Of a stretch of DNA of 59,513 nucleotides, positions 31,850 to 41,194 are shown piece by piece. The notes under the pieces are model-generated. The model had not been told where the DNA came from. It searched no databases and worked only from the letters and a program-made list of their open reading frames with translations. Made by a program: the position numbers and the translations under genes. The stretch is from an uncultured Candidatus Saccharibacteria bacterium (GTDB lineage Bacteria > Patescibacteriota > Saccharimonadia > Saccharimonadales > Saccharimonadaceae), in assembly GCA_938018005.1 (NCBI GenBank), contig CALIJG010000022.1, positions 1 through 59,513 of the forward strand, given 5' to 3'. The first letter of the stretch is position 1. Each line of letters begins with the position of its first letter.

Positions 31850-34816
31850 ATGCCTACCCCCATCCCCTCCCAGCAAAAACCCGACCTCGACCGGCATAAT
31901 CCGGGGAATACGTATTGGAGCAACGACACCTTCGCTGGCCGGAATAATCATGCTGGCAGTGGTGATTATAGCCAATCCAACACCGCCCAAGACCTCCAGT
32001 CACGCGAGAATAGCGGGAGTGGATCATCGTCACGCAGCAACGCCAGCGGCACTGACGCAACCGGCAGCGACTATGCCAACTCCGTCCGAGGCCAAGAAGG
32101 CGCGCCAGGAAGCAACTGGAGCGATAATAACTGGTTCAACAAGGTAGTTCCACCAGACAGCAAACTCTCTGAGCCCAAATCTCGCTTTGCTAAGGCGCGG
32201 AGTGCTATCTTCTCTAAAAAGGGTGGGCCAATGGGTATCCTTGGCGCTATTTTGCTTGGTGGTGGCTCAATGCTCTCATTTTTTGGTGGGCCAAGTCTAC
32301 TTTTGCTTCATATCAAAGAAAACCTCACCAACCACTGGAATTCACAAAATACCAGCTTCGAGCGGCGTGCTAACAAGGTGCTATTTAAGCGTATTCAAAA
32401 CACCGCAACTAGTGGTATTTGCTCAGTAGTGAACGTGCGATGTAAATATAATCGTGTCTCGAATCGGTTACTGAAGCAGTTTGACAAAAATCAAGTTGAA
32501 GCTCTCGATAAAGAAGGGAATGTCATTAAACCCTCCGAAGAATTTGACTTAAAGAAATCTACTCTTGGTGAAAAGTTTGCAAACCTTCGGGTGACTTACG
32601 ACAATGGTACAAAACAAACGGTTAGTCCCCCAGAATTCAAAAAATTATACTACGAGAATCCAGAGTTCAGAGCAATTATGCACCGCGCATATGCACCACG
32701 TTGGGTGGCTTTCTTCGATAAAGTGTTTAACAATGGCGTTATAAAAAAATTCTCTCTTACCAAGAAAAACAAGCTCGCTGGTGCCAAAAGCGAGAAAGAA
32801 GTCCGCGAAAGCATCGACAAAAATACCAAAGGCCAAGAGATGAAAGGCAAATACGAAGCCAAGGAAAATGACGATGAAGGCAAAGAAAAGGTTACTGAAG
32901 ATACTGATGTTGGCAAAGCCGCTAAAGAAGCGGTGAGCGAAGGAGCCGAAGGGGCAACAAAATCTGTTAGTAAGGAAGCAGCAGCCAATATTATCAAAAA
33001 CGGTGTCGGCAAAACTGGTAATATTGTTGCCATGATTGCTGGCGGCCTCTGTATGGTGCAAGATGGTGCTAAGTCCATCAGTAAGACAATTCGCCTCATC
33101 CAAATGACGCAGGTCATTAGCTATGCCATGATGTTCTTTACGATGGCCGATAATATTAAGGCTGGCTCGACAGATTATATGGCTGTTGCTGTGCTTGGGA
33201 CGATTCTAACCACCGTACTCGTCAACAAATCTGGCAACGTAACCAAAAAAGCCGCAACCGACGGAATGGGTCTTAAATATGGACTCATGAAAGAAATAGC
33301 CCCAACTGACACCTCCAACTGGACAGAATACGTCCCTGGCGGTGGCTGGGCTCGGAAGATGAGTGGCGTTGCCAATGCTCTTGGTGCTAACATTAGCGCA
33401 CTGAAGACATCCTGCACAGCCATCAACAGCACTGGTGGTCAGCTTCTCATGAGTGTCGTTGGTGGATGGACAAGTGTCGTTGGTGAGTTGGTCTCAAACT
33501 TAGCTGCTCCTGTTATTTCTGCTGTACTTGCGCCAATCCTCAGTAAGCTCATAAATTCTATGGCGGGTACCCTTGTGAGCAGTGCTACTGTTGGCGAGGA
33601 TGCTGGAGATGCCCTAACGAGCGGTGCGGTAAATATGTTCTCCGAGGCAGCAGCAGCGGGCGGTAATGGCATGCTCAATGTTGACCAAACAATCGCCTAC
33701 GAACGAGAGACGGCCCGTCTTAATCTTGCCTATGCCGCCGAGCAACGCGTTGAGCGAAGCCCCTTTGACGCAACATCGCCGTATACCTTTATGGGGAGCC
33801 TCTATAGTTCATTCATCCCCTACATGGGTAGCTTTTCTAATCTTAGTAGTTTTGTTCATAATCTTGTGTCGCTCCCTAAGAATATCGTACCGGCCCTCTT
33901 TGGCAACAAAGTGAGCGCCAACACCGAAACAGATCGCATGAAAAAGATTTGGCAAGCGTGCGATGATCCAAACATCCCCAAAGACGTCGCTGCTGGGCCA
34001 TTCTGTAATATATCGTATGGTGCGCTCAATCTTGATAAAGACCCCGACGAGGTTGCCCAATCTCTTGCTGGGCAATACAACGAAGAAACGGGTGAGGCAA
34101 CGGGTGGCACACTCAAAGAATGGCAAGAGAAGTGCGGTAAGGGCACTGATGGCGAGAACGGTGTCGATACCGGTTATTGCAAGTTTGACTCTGAGGAAAA
34201 AGTCAATGCTGCACTCTTCACAATCGATCAACGCGTCGTCGACACCATGGACAACGAACCAATCTCTGGTGGAGGTGGTGCAAGCCAATCTAGCAGTAGC
34301 ACTCCCAGCGGCCCAGCAGTCGGTGAGCCAGAATTCAACCAAGCTCAGCCTGCTGCAGAAGGTGGCGATTCTATATCAACATGGAACGGCCTTAAAAACG
34401 GCGAGTTAGCAGAAGGCGACTTAGTAGCTCTGTCATTTTCGTCCGGCGAGAGGATGCACAAGCAAGCTGCGGCCGCTATGGAAGAAATGAACAAAGCATA
34501 CAAAGCAGAAACTGGTGCTGATTTCGGTATCAATGAGGCATACCGAGACTGCCAACGGCAAATCGCATATGCGACACCAGGTGACCCACTATACCAAGGT
34601 GGCCTCGCCAAGCCAGCGCCACCTTGTAGCTCGAACCATGGCTGGGGGCTTGCAGCAGATATTAGCGTGGGAGACTTTGGTTCTTCTACCTACAATTGGC
34701 TCAAAGCTAACGCTCATAAGTATGGCTATGTCCATCCCGAATGGGCCGAACCAAATGGTAGCAAACCAGAGGCGTGGCACTGGGAGTATGCTCGACGTGT
34801 TGGAGGGTCATCATGA
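31850..34816 (+). CDS. Large T4SS membrane protein with C-terminal VanY-type (M15B) peptidase
   Basis: 988 residues. A Ser/Asn/Gly-rich cytoplasmic start (1-105) is followed by a hydrophobic segment at about 127-152, a charged Lys/Glu linker (about 310-375) and further hydrophobic segments at about 385-465 and 530-575. From about 855 on comes a D-Ala-D-Ala carboxypeptidase/endopeptidase domain: YRDCQRQIAYA, the zinc motif SNHGWGLAADI (His and Asp ligands, about 928-938) and the final AWHWEYA (about 974-980). M15B enzymes cut the stem peptide of peptidoglycan. As a fusion to a membrane protein inside a T4SS operon, it probably opens the wall for the channel, in self or host. The stop overlaps the next start (ATGA). 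Confidence 0.85.
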   Translation: MPTPIPSQQKPDLDRHNPGNTYWSNDTFAGRNNHAGSGDYSQSNTAQDLQSRENSGSGSSSRSNASGTDATGSDYANSVRGQEGAPGSNWSDNNWFNKVVPPDSKLSEPKSRFAKARSAIFSKKGGPMGILGAILLGGGSMLSFFGGPSLLLLHIKENLTNHWNSQNTSFERRANKVLFKRIQNTATSGICSVVNVRCKYNRVSNRLLKQFDKNQVEALDKEGNVIKPSEEFDLKKSTLGEKFANLRVTYDNGTKQTVSPPEFKKLYYENPEFRAIMHRAYAPRWVAFFDKVFNNGVIKKFSLTKKNKLAGAKSEKEVRESIDKNTKGQEMKGKYEAKENDDEGKEKVTEDTDVGKAAKEAVSEGAEGATKSVSKEAAANIIKNGVGKTGNIVAMIAGGLCMVQDGAKSISKTIRLIQMTQVISYAMMFFTMADNIKAGSTDYMAVAVLGTILTTVLVNKSGNVTKKAATDGMGLKYGLMKEIAPTDTSNWTEYVPGGGWARKMSGVANALGANISALKTSCTAINSTGGQLLMSVVGGWTSVVGELVSNLAAPVISAVLAPILSKLINSMAGTLVSSATVGEDAGDALTSGAVNMFSEAAAAGGNGMLNVDQTIAYERETARLNLAYAAEQRVERSPFDATSPYTFMGSLYSSFIPYMGSFSNLSSFVHNLVSLPKNIVPALFGNKVSANTETDRMKKIWQACDDPNIPKDVAAGPFCNISYGALNLDKDPDEVAQSLAGQYNEETGEATGGTLKEWQEKCGKGTDGENGVDTGYCKFDSEEKVNAALFTIDQRVVDTMDNEPISGGGGASQSSSSTPSGPAVGEPEFNQAQPAAEGGDSISTWNGLKNGELAEGDLVALSFSSGERMHKQAAAAMEEMNKAYKAETGADFGINEAYRDCQRQIAYATPGDPLYQGGLAKPAPPCSSNHGWGLAADISVGDFGSSTYNWLKANAHKYGYVHPEWAEPNGSKPEAWHWEYARRVGGSS

Positions 34817-36192
34817 TCATGCGGTTGGCTCATGCTATTTTTGCTCAGTGTTTCTACTCTCTTTGTGTTTTTATCACTCGCTGCCAAATACACATCAGCC
34901 AACGATTACTTAGCTTTCTGTCTCTTTTTTCGCCATCGACAACACTCTTTTCTCGCTGCACCACTATTTATCGAATAAGTTCTCTTGTTTTTGCAATAGT
35001 ATTCTCTCTCATATCAACTCCTGCTTCAGCTCTAGACGCAGGGTTCTTTTCTGGCAACAATATCGAGCATTTCGACCCCGACGCAGCAACCTGCTCTACC
35101 AGCAGCACCAGCAGTAGCGATGGTAGTAGCGCTACTGGGGCAGAAGACCTCAAAGACTTCGTCCGCAAATATGTCAAGATGGCTGTCGAAACAAACAAAA
35201 AATACGGCACACCATACGAGACAGTCCTCGCTCAGGGAGTTATTGAGTCTGGCTATGGCAAATCTGGGCTTACTGTCAAAGCAAATAACTTCCACGGCAT
35301 CAAGGCTGGCGGGAACTGGTCGGGCGAGGTGATCGATATGGAGACCGAGGAAGAGTACTCCTCTGGTCGGACAACGATTGTCGATGGCTTTCGCAAATAT
35401 CCCACTGTCGAAGCTGGCTGGCTTGGCTATGGCGAGTTCATTACTAGCAACTCACGCTATAGCGAAGCCCTCAAATACCCCGGCGACCCACGGAAATATC
35501 TCCAGGAGATCAAAAATGCTGGCTATGCCACCGATAGCCAGTATGTCTCGACTGTCACCGAATATATCGACAAAATCGAGCGAATCGTTAAGGAAGAGAA
35601 CTTATCCCCACCTTCATCCCAGATCCAAGTCGAAGGTAGTAATAATAATGGTGCCAACACCCAAAATGCGTCAGCAACAGGCTGCACCGCAAACGGTAGC
35701 AAGAGTGCTGCTGGCGGATCAATCGTCGAAACAGCCAAGAGTCTTGCCTGGGAGGACGGACGGCGAGTCGGTAATGGTGGCGAAAAAGAAGAATACCGAA
35801 ATGCTCGCCAGCAGCATAATCCAGAAGCGGGTGGTGACTACACAGACTGCGGCAAATACGTTTCAACAGTGATGCGCATGAGTGGGGCAGATCCAAATTA
35901 CCCACCAGCTGGGACGGTTAATCAGCGACCTTACGTCCTTAGCCACCCTGAAAAATACTACACCAAAGAATCTCCGAGTATGAGTGACCTGCAGCCTGGT
36001 GATATTTTGGTCTTTAATGGCCATACACTGTTTTACTTAGGTGATCTTGGTAACGGGTTTGTCGGTGCACAAGCTTCCCAATACCAGCACGTCCCATCTT
36101 ATATCAAACAAGGAACAATCGAGTGGATGCTTGGAAACTCGGGTGTTGTATTAGCGAGGACAGTCAATGGAAATGCTCAATCAAAAACGTAA
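34813..36192 (+). CDS. Secreted GH73 glucosaminidase plus CHAP/NlpC-like hydrolase (VirB1-like)
   Basis: 459 residues. A long N-terminal region with a hydrophobic stretch at about 55-72 ending PASALDA is the export signal. Residues ~112-280 are a GH73 (LytG/FlgJ-type) N-acetylglucosaminidase with the catalytic Glu145 in QGVIESGYGKSGL and FHGIKAGG. After a Ser/Asn linker, residues ~320-459 form an NlpC/P60- or CHAP-like domain with Cys346 (TDCGKYVST) and His404 (NGHTLFYLG). It should cut both glycan strands and peptides, the role of VirB1 or of the Tn916/pCF10-type T4SS hydrolases. The ATG at 34813, with GGAGG upstream and a 4-nt overlap with the previous stop, is preferred over longer starts. 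Confidence 0.88.
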   Translation: MIMRLAHAIFAQCFYSLCVFITRCQIHISQRLLSFLSLFSPSTTLFSRCTTIYRISSLVFAIVFSLISTPASALDAGFFSGNNIEHFDPDAATCSTSSTSSSDGSSATGAEDLKDFVRKYVKMAVETNKKYGTPYETVLAQGVIESGYGKSGLTVKANNFHGIKAGGNWSGEVIDMETEEEYSSGRTTIVDGFRKYPTVEAGWLGYGEFITSNSRYSEALKYPGDPRKYLQEIKNAGYATDSQYVSTVTEYIDKIERIVKEENLSPPSSQIQVEGSNNNGANTQNASATGCTANGSKSAAGGSIVETAKSLAWEDGRRVGNGGEKEEYRNARQQHNPEAGGDYTDCGKYVSTVMRMSGADPNYPPAGTVNQRPYVLSHPEKYYTKESPSMSDLQPGDILVFNGHTLFYLGDLGNGFVGAQASQYQHVPSYIKQGTIEWMLGNSGVVLARTVNGNAQSKT

Positions 36193-36895
36193 CCAAATTA
36201 TCGCACTATTTGCCCTGCTTGCCGTTGGTATGATTGCCTTTACGATATACCGCTTTGTTGATAATCTCAAATACGACAGCACTATCCTCGTCTATGCCAT
36301 CCCCGATAACCTCACTGTCTCGTATGATACAATCAAAGACCAAAAGATAACAACGCGGGCAAAACACGCCGTGAAGAGTGGGTCGTACACATACACATTC
36401 CGAGCTAAAGGCTTTGCCGACCACCAGGTCAAGCTAGACCTCAAAAAAGGCGAAGAAAAGAAGCTATTCTTTGCCATGAAGCCACTAACTGAGGAGGCGA
36501 AGAGAGAAGTGAAGAGGGAAAAATACAACGACATCCGCGAAGCAATTGGTGGCCACGAAGCAACGCAAGGAGGAGCAAAGATATCTCAAGAGAGCCCTCT
36601 TATTAATAAACTACCTTACTACTCGCGTTGGTTTTATATCGTTACCTGCAACCCATACCGCACGACCGACCGGTCAAATAGGCTTGGTGTATGCATTGTC
36701 ACAACAGACAAAACGAGTCAATCACAGGTCGACCAAGCGCTCAGTTATCTTAAAAAACACGACAAAGATATTGATAAATACGACATAAAAATCAATGGCA
36801 AAATATATCCCACCGCCGAAGAGCTAGAAAAGAAGCGTGTTGTTCCGTGCGGCGGCAATAATCCACCGTGGTGTTATATGTACACTGATATATAA
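36167..36895 (+). CDS. Membrane-anchored PEGA-like protein, end of T4SS operon
   Basis: 242 residues. One N-terminal helix (about 10-30) anchors it. Residues ~38-105 form a beta-sandwich-like repeat resembling a PEGA domain (ILVYAIPDNLTVSYD, then SGSYTYTFRAKGF). The C-terminal ~90 residues contain three Cys and the end NPPWCYMYTDI, not recognised. It starts inside the previous gene (26-nt overlap) with GAGG 7 nt upstream of the ATG, so it is translated from the same message. A scaffold or wall-binding subunit of the T4SS is plausible. It ends 16 bp from the convergent recF stop. Confidence 0.65.
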   Translation: MEMLNQKRNQIIALFALLAVGMIAFTIYRFVDNLKYDSTILVYAIPDNLTVSYDTIKDQKITTRAKHAVKSGSYTYTFRAKGFADHQVKLDLKKGEEKKLFFAMKPLTEEAKREVKREKYNDIREAIGGHEATQGGAKISQESPLINKLPYYSRWFYIVTCNPYRTTDRSNRLGVCIVTTDKTSQSQVDQALSYLKKHDKDIDKYDIKINGKIYPTAEELEKKRVVPCGGNNPPWCYMYTDI

Positions 36896-36911
36896 GGCGA
36901 AGCCTAGAAGC

Positions 36912-37910
36912 CTACCCCACCGCACTCGTCATCACGATCTGATTGTCAACGAATTCGCTAAGGAGGCGCTGCTGGCGCTGCTGGTCGAGCTCGCCAAAGA
37001 CATCGTCAAGCAGGATGAGTGGCGCTTGGCCTGTTTGCTGCTGGATGTAGGCTGCTTCGAGAAATTTGAGAGCGAGCACAATGGTGCGGATTTCGCCGCG
37101 CGATGCAGTCTTGGCGGCTGGATTGCCACGAAATGATACTGTGATATCATGCCGGTGTGGCCCAACACTCGTCGCGCCGACCGCTGTATCATACGCTGTT
37201 TTTTGCTCATACTCAGCAAGGAGCTGCTGCGCGGTCACGCTACGCTCCTCCGAGTAGTGTAGCGCAATGCTATCCGCTACGCCCGCAATACTCTGGTACA
37301 TAGCACTGCTTTTTGCATTAAGATAACGCAGCACGCGCTGACGCTTCGTAATGATCGACGCGCCATACTGACTCAAGATAAGATTCCACGAGAAAAGTGC
37401 CGCATCACTCAGAGCAGGGTCTTTGAGTAATTTATTACGTTGTTGCAGTGCTCGGTGGTAGCGGCTCAGCTCGTGGCTATAGTGCGCATCATATTGCTGG
37501 ATGAGTGTATCAAGAAAATCGCGTCGGCGCTGCGGCGAGCCAGTGATAATTCGCAATGTGTCTGGCTCAAAGAGGACGATCGGATATTTTTTGCCATAAG
37601 GGAGGCGACCATAGGTTGTACCATCGACAATAAAACGCTTGCGCTTCGTCTCATGTCGACGATCGTACTGGACGCGGTAATGTTGCTTATCCGTCGCGAG
37701 ATCAATTGTATAACTTTTTTGTTCATGTTGGCAGACTGATTCATCGCTACCGCGAAAGGAAGTACCACGCAGCGCAATATGGATCGCCTCAATGAGCGAT
37801 GTCTTGCCAGAGCCATTTGGGCCAGAAATCAGCGTCGTACCTGGCTCAAGGTTAAGTGTCTTGAGCGTATGAATCCGCACATGCTGCACTGCTAGCCGCG
37901 TTATCTTCAT
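36912..37910 (-). CDS. recF: DNA replication and repair protein RecF
   Basis: 332 residues, slightly shorter than the usual ~360. Walker A SGPNGSGKTS at 29-38, ABC signature region SRGEIRTIVLALKF and Walker B LLDDVFGELD are intact. RecF binds gapped DNA and, with RecO and RecR, loads RecA. The gene starts 2 bp after the dnaN stop and is last in the dnaA-dnaN-recF series, the order common around bacterial origins. The start at 37910 overlaps no alternative. Confidence 0.95.
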   Translation of the reverse strand: MKITRLAVQHVRIHTLKTLNLEPGTTLISGPNGSGKTSLIEAIHIALRGTSFRGSDESVCQHEQKSYTIDLATDKQHYRVQYDRRHETKRKRFIVDGTTYGRLPYGKKYPIVLFEPDTLRIITGSPQRRRDFLDTLIQQYDAHYSHELSRYHRALQQRNKLLKDPALSDAALFSWNLILSQYGASIITKRQRVLRYLNAKSSAMYQSIAGVADSIALHYSEERSVTAQQLLAEYEQKTAYDTAVGATSVGPHRHDITVSFRGNPAAKTASRGEIRTIVLALKFLEAAYIQQQTGQAPLILLDDVFGELDQQRQQRLLSEFVDNQIVMTSAVG

Positions 37911-37912
37911 CG

Positions 37913-39013
37913 CTAGCTCTTCAGTGGCATAATAATATGAATATAGTTTGGCTCGGGCTGAGCGACTGTCAAGACGCAGGGCGAGAGCTTACCACTAAAG
38001 CGGAAGGTGATCGTCTCGCCATCGAGAACGCCCAGTGCATCACTAATGTACCGCGAATTGAGCGTAATCTGCCCATCACTCGACACCTCAGCCTCTGCCT
38101 CGGAGGTATTTTCGCCCAGCTCGGATGCAACGGAGTGAATCCGCAATTTCTGCGTCTCATGGTCAGCGGTGAGCGTGACACTGCCACCAGACTCACGCGC
38201 AAAGAGCCCTGCCACCTTTACTACGCGCGAGAAATCGCCTGCTGCTAGTGTCACGTTTGTCTCGGACTGAGCAGGGATGAGCTGCCGATAATTTGGGTAG
38301 GTGCCATCAATTAGGCGGCTGGTAATCTCCACTTCCTCCAGCCGGAAGCGCACCTGCGTCTCATCAAAGAGCACTTCCACTTCTTCCGTGCCGTCACTGA
38401 GCGAGCGTAGCGCTTCCTGCAAACTGCTCGCTGGCACAATGGCTGCAATCTGGCTCTGGCTTGTCATCAAACGCCGCTCAGCCAGGCGATAGCCATCCGT
38501 CGCCGCCATATACAGCGCACCATCCACCGTATGCCAATACACACCAGTCAAAACAGGCCGAGTCGTATCATTACTACAGGTCACCAAGGTTTGCGCTGCC
38601 GCCTGCTTAAAGTCTGCAGCAGCAATACTATAGCGTACCGATTGTTCTTCATCAATCGTCGGTAGCTCCGGAAAGTCATCTGCCACCACGCCATTAATCG
38701 TCGAGGTGTACCCACCAGACGTCAATGTCATACGCGTGCCGTCGGTCTCCAGCTCGATCGGCCCCTTCGGCAAATTCGCCACAAATTCGCTCACCAGCTT
38801 GGCCGGCAGGGTAATCACCCCCGGCGTTTCTACCTTTGCGCCAATATAGTAGGTGGCAGCAATCTCTAGGTTCGTCGCAGCGAGAAGAAGGCGATTACCT
38901 TCGGTTCGGAATAATATATTATTTAAGATCGGCAGACCAGCTCGGTTGCTCGCAACTCGCCCGACAACCCCGAGCGCCCGGGCAAGGTTTTCTTGTGTGA
39001 CAGACAGTTTCAT
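37913..39013 (-). CDS. dnaN: DNA polymerase III beta subunit (sliding clamp)
   Basis: 366 residues, typical length. Three clamp-fold repeats are visible. MKLSVTQENLARALGVVGRV at the start, VTCSNDTTRPVLTGVYW in the middle and the end YIHIIMPLKS with the conserved M-P-L protein-binding pocket residues mark DnaN. It encircles DNA and tethers polymerase III. AGAAAGGA precedes the ATG. Immediately upstream is the DnaA-box-bearing spacer to dnaA; recF follows directly. Confidence 0.97.
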   Translation of the reverse strand: MKLSVTQENLARALGVVGRVASNRAGLPILNNILFRTEGNRLLLAATNLEIAATYYIGAKVETPGVITLPAKLVSEFVANLPKGPIELETDGTRMTLTSGGYTSTINGVVADDFPELPTIDEEQSVRYSIAAADFKQAAAQTLVTCSNDTTRPVLTGVYWHTVDGALYMAATDGYRLAERRLMTSQSQIAAIVPASSLQEALRSLSDGTEEVEVLFDETQVRFRLEEVEITSRLIDGTYPNYRQLIPAQSETNVTLAAGDFSRVVKVAGLFARESGGSVTLTADHETQKLRIHSVASELGENTSEAEAEVSSDGQITLNSRYISDALGVLDGETITFRFSGKLSPCVLTVAQPEPNYIHIIMPLKS

Positions 39014-39295
39014 ATCGACAATCCTTTCTTTTTATCTGGTTGAACTAGTAATAGGTGCTGTGGATACTGTGGAAACCATGATGAATAACAGAGGTACGAC
39101 CTGCTCACTACTTGTGCAAAACACTGCGATCGCTGGCGTGGATAAATCGGGGAGAAGCAGGGGTTATCCACCAGCCAGTAAGGCTTTCGTATGGTGTACT
39201 TCTGGTGTTGTGGATGACTACCCACGAGCTGTCCGCGGGTTATACGACCAGCTGTGCACGGCTTTTCCACAGGTGTTGCGAAAAAAACACATGGC
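39014..39295. other. dnaA-dnaN spacer with DnaA boxes (candidate oriC part)
   Basis: It contains one perfect TTWTNCACA box (TTTTCCACA, 39263-39271) and four one-mismatch boxes: 39059-39067, 39137-39145 and 39209-39217 on the minus strand, and 39164-39172 on the plus strand. The dnaN promoter must also lie here. Confidence 0.6.
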
Positions 39296-40678
39296 TTAGG
39301 CATAGAGCTTATCCCGGATGTCAGCGACCTGCTCACGGATGAGATAGTCGAGCTTAATGGATTTTTCGATTTTTTCGACTGAATGGATGGCAGTCGTGTG
39401 GTCTTTGCGGCCCAGCTCATTGGCAATTTGTGGAAAGCTCATGTGGAGCTCGCTGCGCAGTAAGTACATGGCAATTTGTCGCGGCACAACGATATGCTTA
39501 GCCCGCTTAGCACCACAGATTTCTTTGCTATCGATCTGGAAATGGCGGGCAGTCTTGTCGATAATCTGCTTGGCAGTGAGGTGCTGGGGGCGACTGCGTC
39601 GGACGTTACCAAGCAAACCCTCTGCTGTCATTACATCAGGAGCGACGCCGCGCATCTCGGCATAAGCAAGAAGTTGATTAAGCGCGCCCTCGAGCTCGCG
39701 GATATTTGTCTTGACGTTCTTAGCAAGGTATTCCACGGTGTCGCGCTCAAGTGTCACGCCAGCGAAGCTTGCTTTGGTCTCGACGATCGCACAGCGCGTC
39801 TCGAAGTCTGGCATCTGGATATCGATCGCCATTCCCCATTCAAAGCGACTGCGTAAGCGCTCCGTCAGGGTAGGGATACTGTGCGGTGGTTTGTCGCTAC
39901 CAATGATAATTTGCTTATTGGCTTGGTGGAGGGCATTGAAGGTGTGAAAGAACTCCTCTTGAGTTTTCTCGCGCCCGGCAATGAATTGCATATCGTCGAC
40001 GATCAGTACATCGACATTGCGGTACCGGTCAGAAAAGCCCGCCTTTTTGAAGCGAATTGACTCGATAAACTCTTTGACAAACGTCTCTGAGCTCAGATAG
40101 GCGACCTTTTTGCTTGGGTCGCGCGCGAGGATCTCGTTGCCTACCGCTTGGATGAGGTGCGTCTTACCAAGGCCAACACCACCATAAATGAAGAGGGGAT
40201 TATACTTTGTACCAGGGCTATGTGCGACTGCTTGGCAGGCGGTGTAGGCGAGGTCGTTGCTCGAGCCAACGATGAAATTCTGGAAGGTATAGCGCGCGTT
40301 GAGGCTGGTTGCTGGTGTCGCAGAACTAGAGTGCGAAGGAGTAGTTGGCTTGCTGATGAGTGCTGCCGCTCGCTCCTCGACGCGATCGGCTGGCTGGCCA
40401 GTGGTTTCGCGGCTAATGACGGTGCGTTTTTTGCCGTGTTTGTTTACCACATAAGCGATACGCGACACCTCAATACCACTATGCTGGAGCGCTTCTTTGA
40501 CGATGCTATCATAGCGCACCTCAAACTGGCGAATCGCAAAAATATTCGCTACGCCAATGGTGATCACCCCGTCTTTATTGCTGAGCATCTCGGTATTGGC
40601 AAACCACGTCGAAAAAATACCGCTTGGTATCGACACTTCAATCTCACCCAAAACACTCTTCCACAGGCTGTGGTACAC
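39296..40678 (-). CDS. dnaA: Chromosomal replication initiator protein DnaA
   Basis: 460 residues. Domain I (LWKSVLGEIEVSIPSGIFSTWF, quoted in part) is followed by a short linker (about 90-128), the AAA+ domain III with Walker A GGVGLGKTH at 166-174, Walker B VLIVDDMQF at about 229-237, sensor motifs, and domain IV with the DnaA signature GRKDHTTAIHSV near 424-435. It binds DnaA boxes and opens oriC. The start is a GTG at 40678 with AAGGAG 12 nt upstream. It is divergent from rpmH with a box-rich spacer between them. Confidence 0.97.
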   Translation of the reverse strand: MYHSLWKSVLGEIEVSIPSGIFSTWFANTEMLSNKDGVITIGVANIFAIRQFEVRYDSIVKEALQHSGIEVSRIAYVVNKHGKKRTVISRETTGQPADRVEERAAALISKPTTPSHSSSATPATSLNARYTFQNFIVGSSNDLAYTACQAVAHSPGTKYNPLFIYGGVGLGKTHLIQAVGNEILARDPSKKVAYLSSETFVKEFIESIRFKKAGFSDRYRNVDVLIVDDMQFIAGREKTQEEFFHTFNALHQANKQIIIGSDKPPHSIPTLTERLRSRFEWGMAIDIQMPDFETRCAIVETKASFAGVTLERDTVEYLAKNVKTNIRELEGALNQLLAYAEMRGVAPDVMTAEGLLGNVRRSRPQHLTAKQIIDKTARHFQIDSKEICGAKRAKHIVVPRQIAMYLLRSELHMSFPQIANELGRKDHTTAIHSVEKIEKSIKLDYLIREQVADIRDKLYA

Positions 40679-40966
40679 TGGCTTTTGCTACTCCTTGTTT
40701 GTTATACAATGACTCCTTTTAGTATAAGAAAAAACCGACTTTTCCACAACCGTGAGAAATACAACAACGGGATGAGTGCAAGAAGAGCAACAGGGGTGGA
40801 GTTTTTCCACAAAAATGCATTACCTCTGTTAAAGTGTGGATAACTCGCGAACAAATGTGGATAAACAATTTGGCTATGCTTACCGCGAAGGCTGATAGGA
40901 GTAAAAAATCCACTAAACGGGCGAAAAGTTGAAAGATCTCGGGCAATCGCGTATAATAGCAATGAT
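40679..40966. other. rpmH-dnaA spacer with four perfect DnaA boxes (candidate oriC)
   Basis: TTTTCCACA at 40740-40748 and 40803-40811 on the plus strand, TTATCCACA on the minus strand at 40835-40843 and 40856-40864; all match TTWTNCACA. The spacer also holds the dnaA and rpmH promoters, so initiation and dnaA autoregulation can be coupled. Confidence 0.7.
40952..40957 (+). promoter_or_regulatory. -10 box of rpmH
   Basis: TATAAT, 9 nt before the rpmH ATG at 40967, giving a leader of about 2-3 nt. Confidence 0.6.
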
Positions 40967-41107
40967 ATGCCAAAACGAACTTACCAACCACACACTCGTC
41001 ATCGCGCTCGGACGCACGGGTTTCGGGCACGGATTGCTACCAAGGCAGGCCGCAACGTGCTCAAGCGCCGCCGCGCCAAGGGCCGCGCTCGCCTCGCACT
41101 CTCGTAG
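40967..41107 (+). CDS. rpmH: 50S ribosomal protein L34
   Basis: 46 residues. MPKRTYQPHTRHRART, then HGFRAR and the basic end RAKGRARLAL correspond to L34 (canonical MKRTFQPS...HGFRARM...GR..L...R.KGR..L). It is slightly divergent: RTHGFRARIATKAGRNVLKRRR (split here). L34 is one of the smallest proteins of the large subunit. It is the expected neighbour of dnaA and rnpA. No Shine-Dalgarno is seen and the start is nearly leaderless. A terminator follows within 25 bp. Confidence 0.95.
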   Translation: MPKRTYQPHTRHRARTHGFRARIATKAGRNVLKRRRAKGRARLALS

Positions 41108-41130
41108 TGCGTTGATAGTAAAATGACGAA

Positions 41131-41160
41131 AATAACCCACTGCTTGGTGGGTTATTTTAT
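41131..41160 (+). terminator. Terminator of rpmH
   Basis: Stem AATAACCCA (41131-41139 with 41148-41156) ending in TTTTAT. It separates rpmH from rnpA, which has its own promoter. Confidence 0.8.
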
Positions 41161-41182
41161 CTCGGTCTGTGGGCGGATTTGC

Positions 41183-41188
41183 TATAAT
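41183..41188 (+). promoter_or_regulatory. Extended -10 box, leaderless start of rnpA
   Basis: TGCTATAAT, 6 nt before the ATG at 41195. Confidence 0.65.
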
Positions 41189-41194
41189 ACAGCT

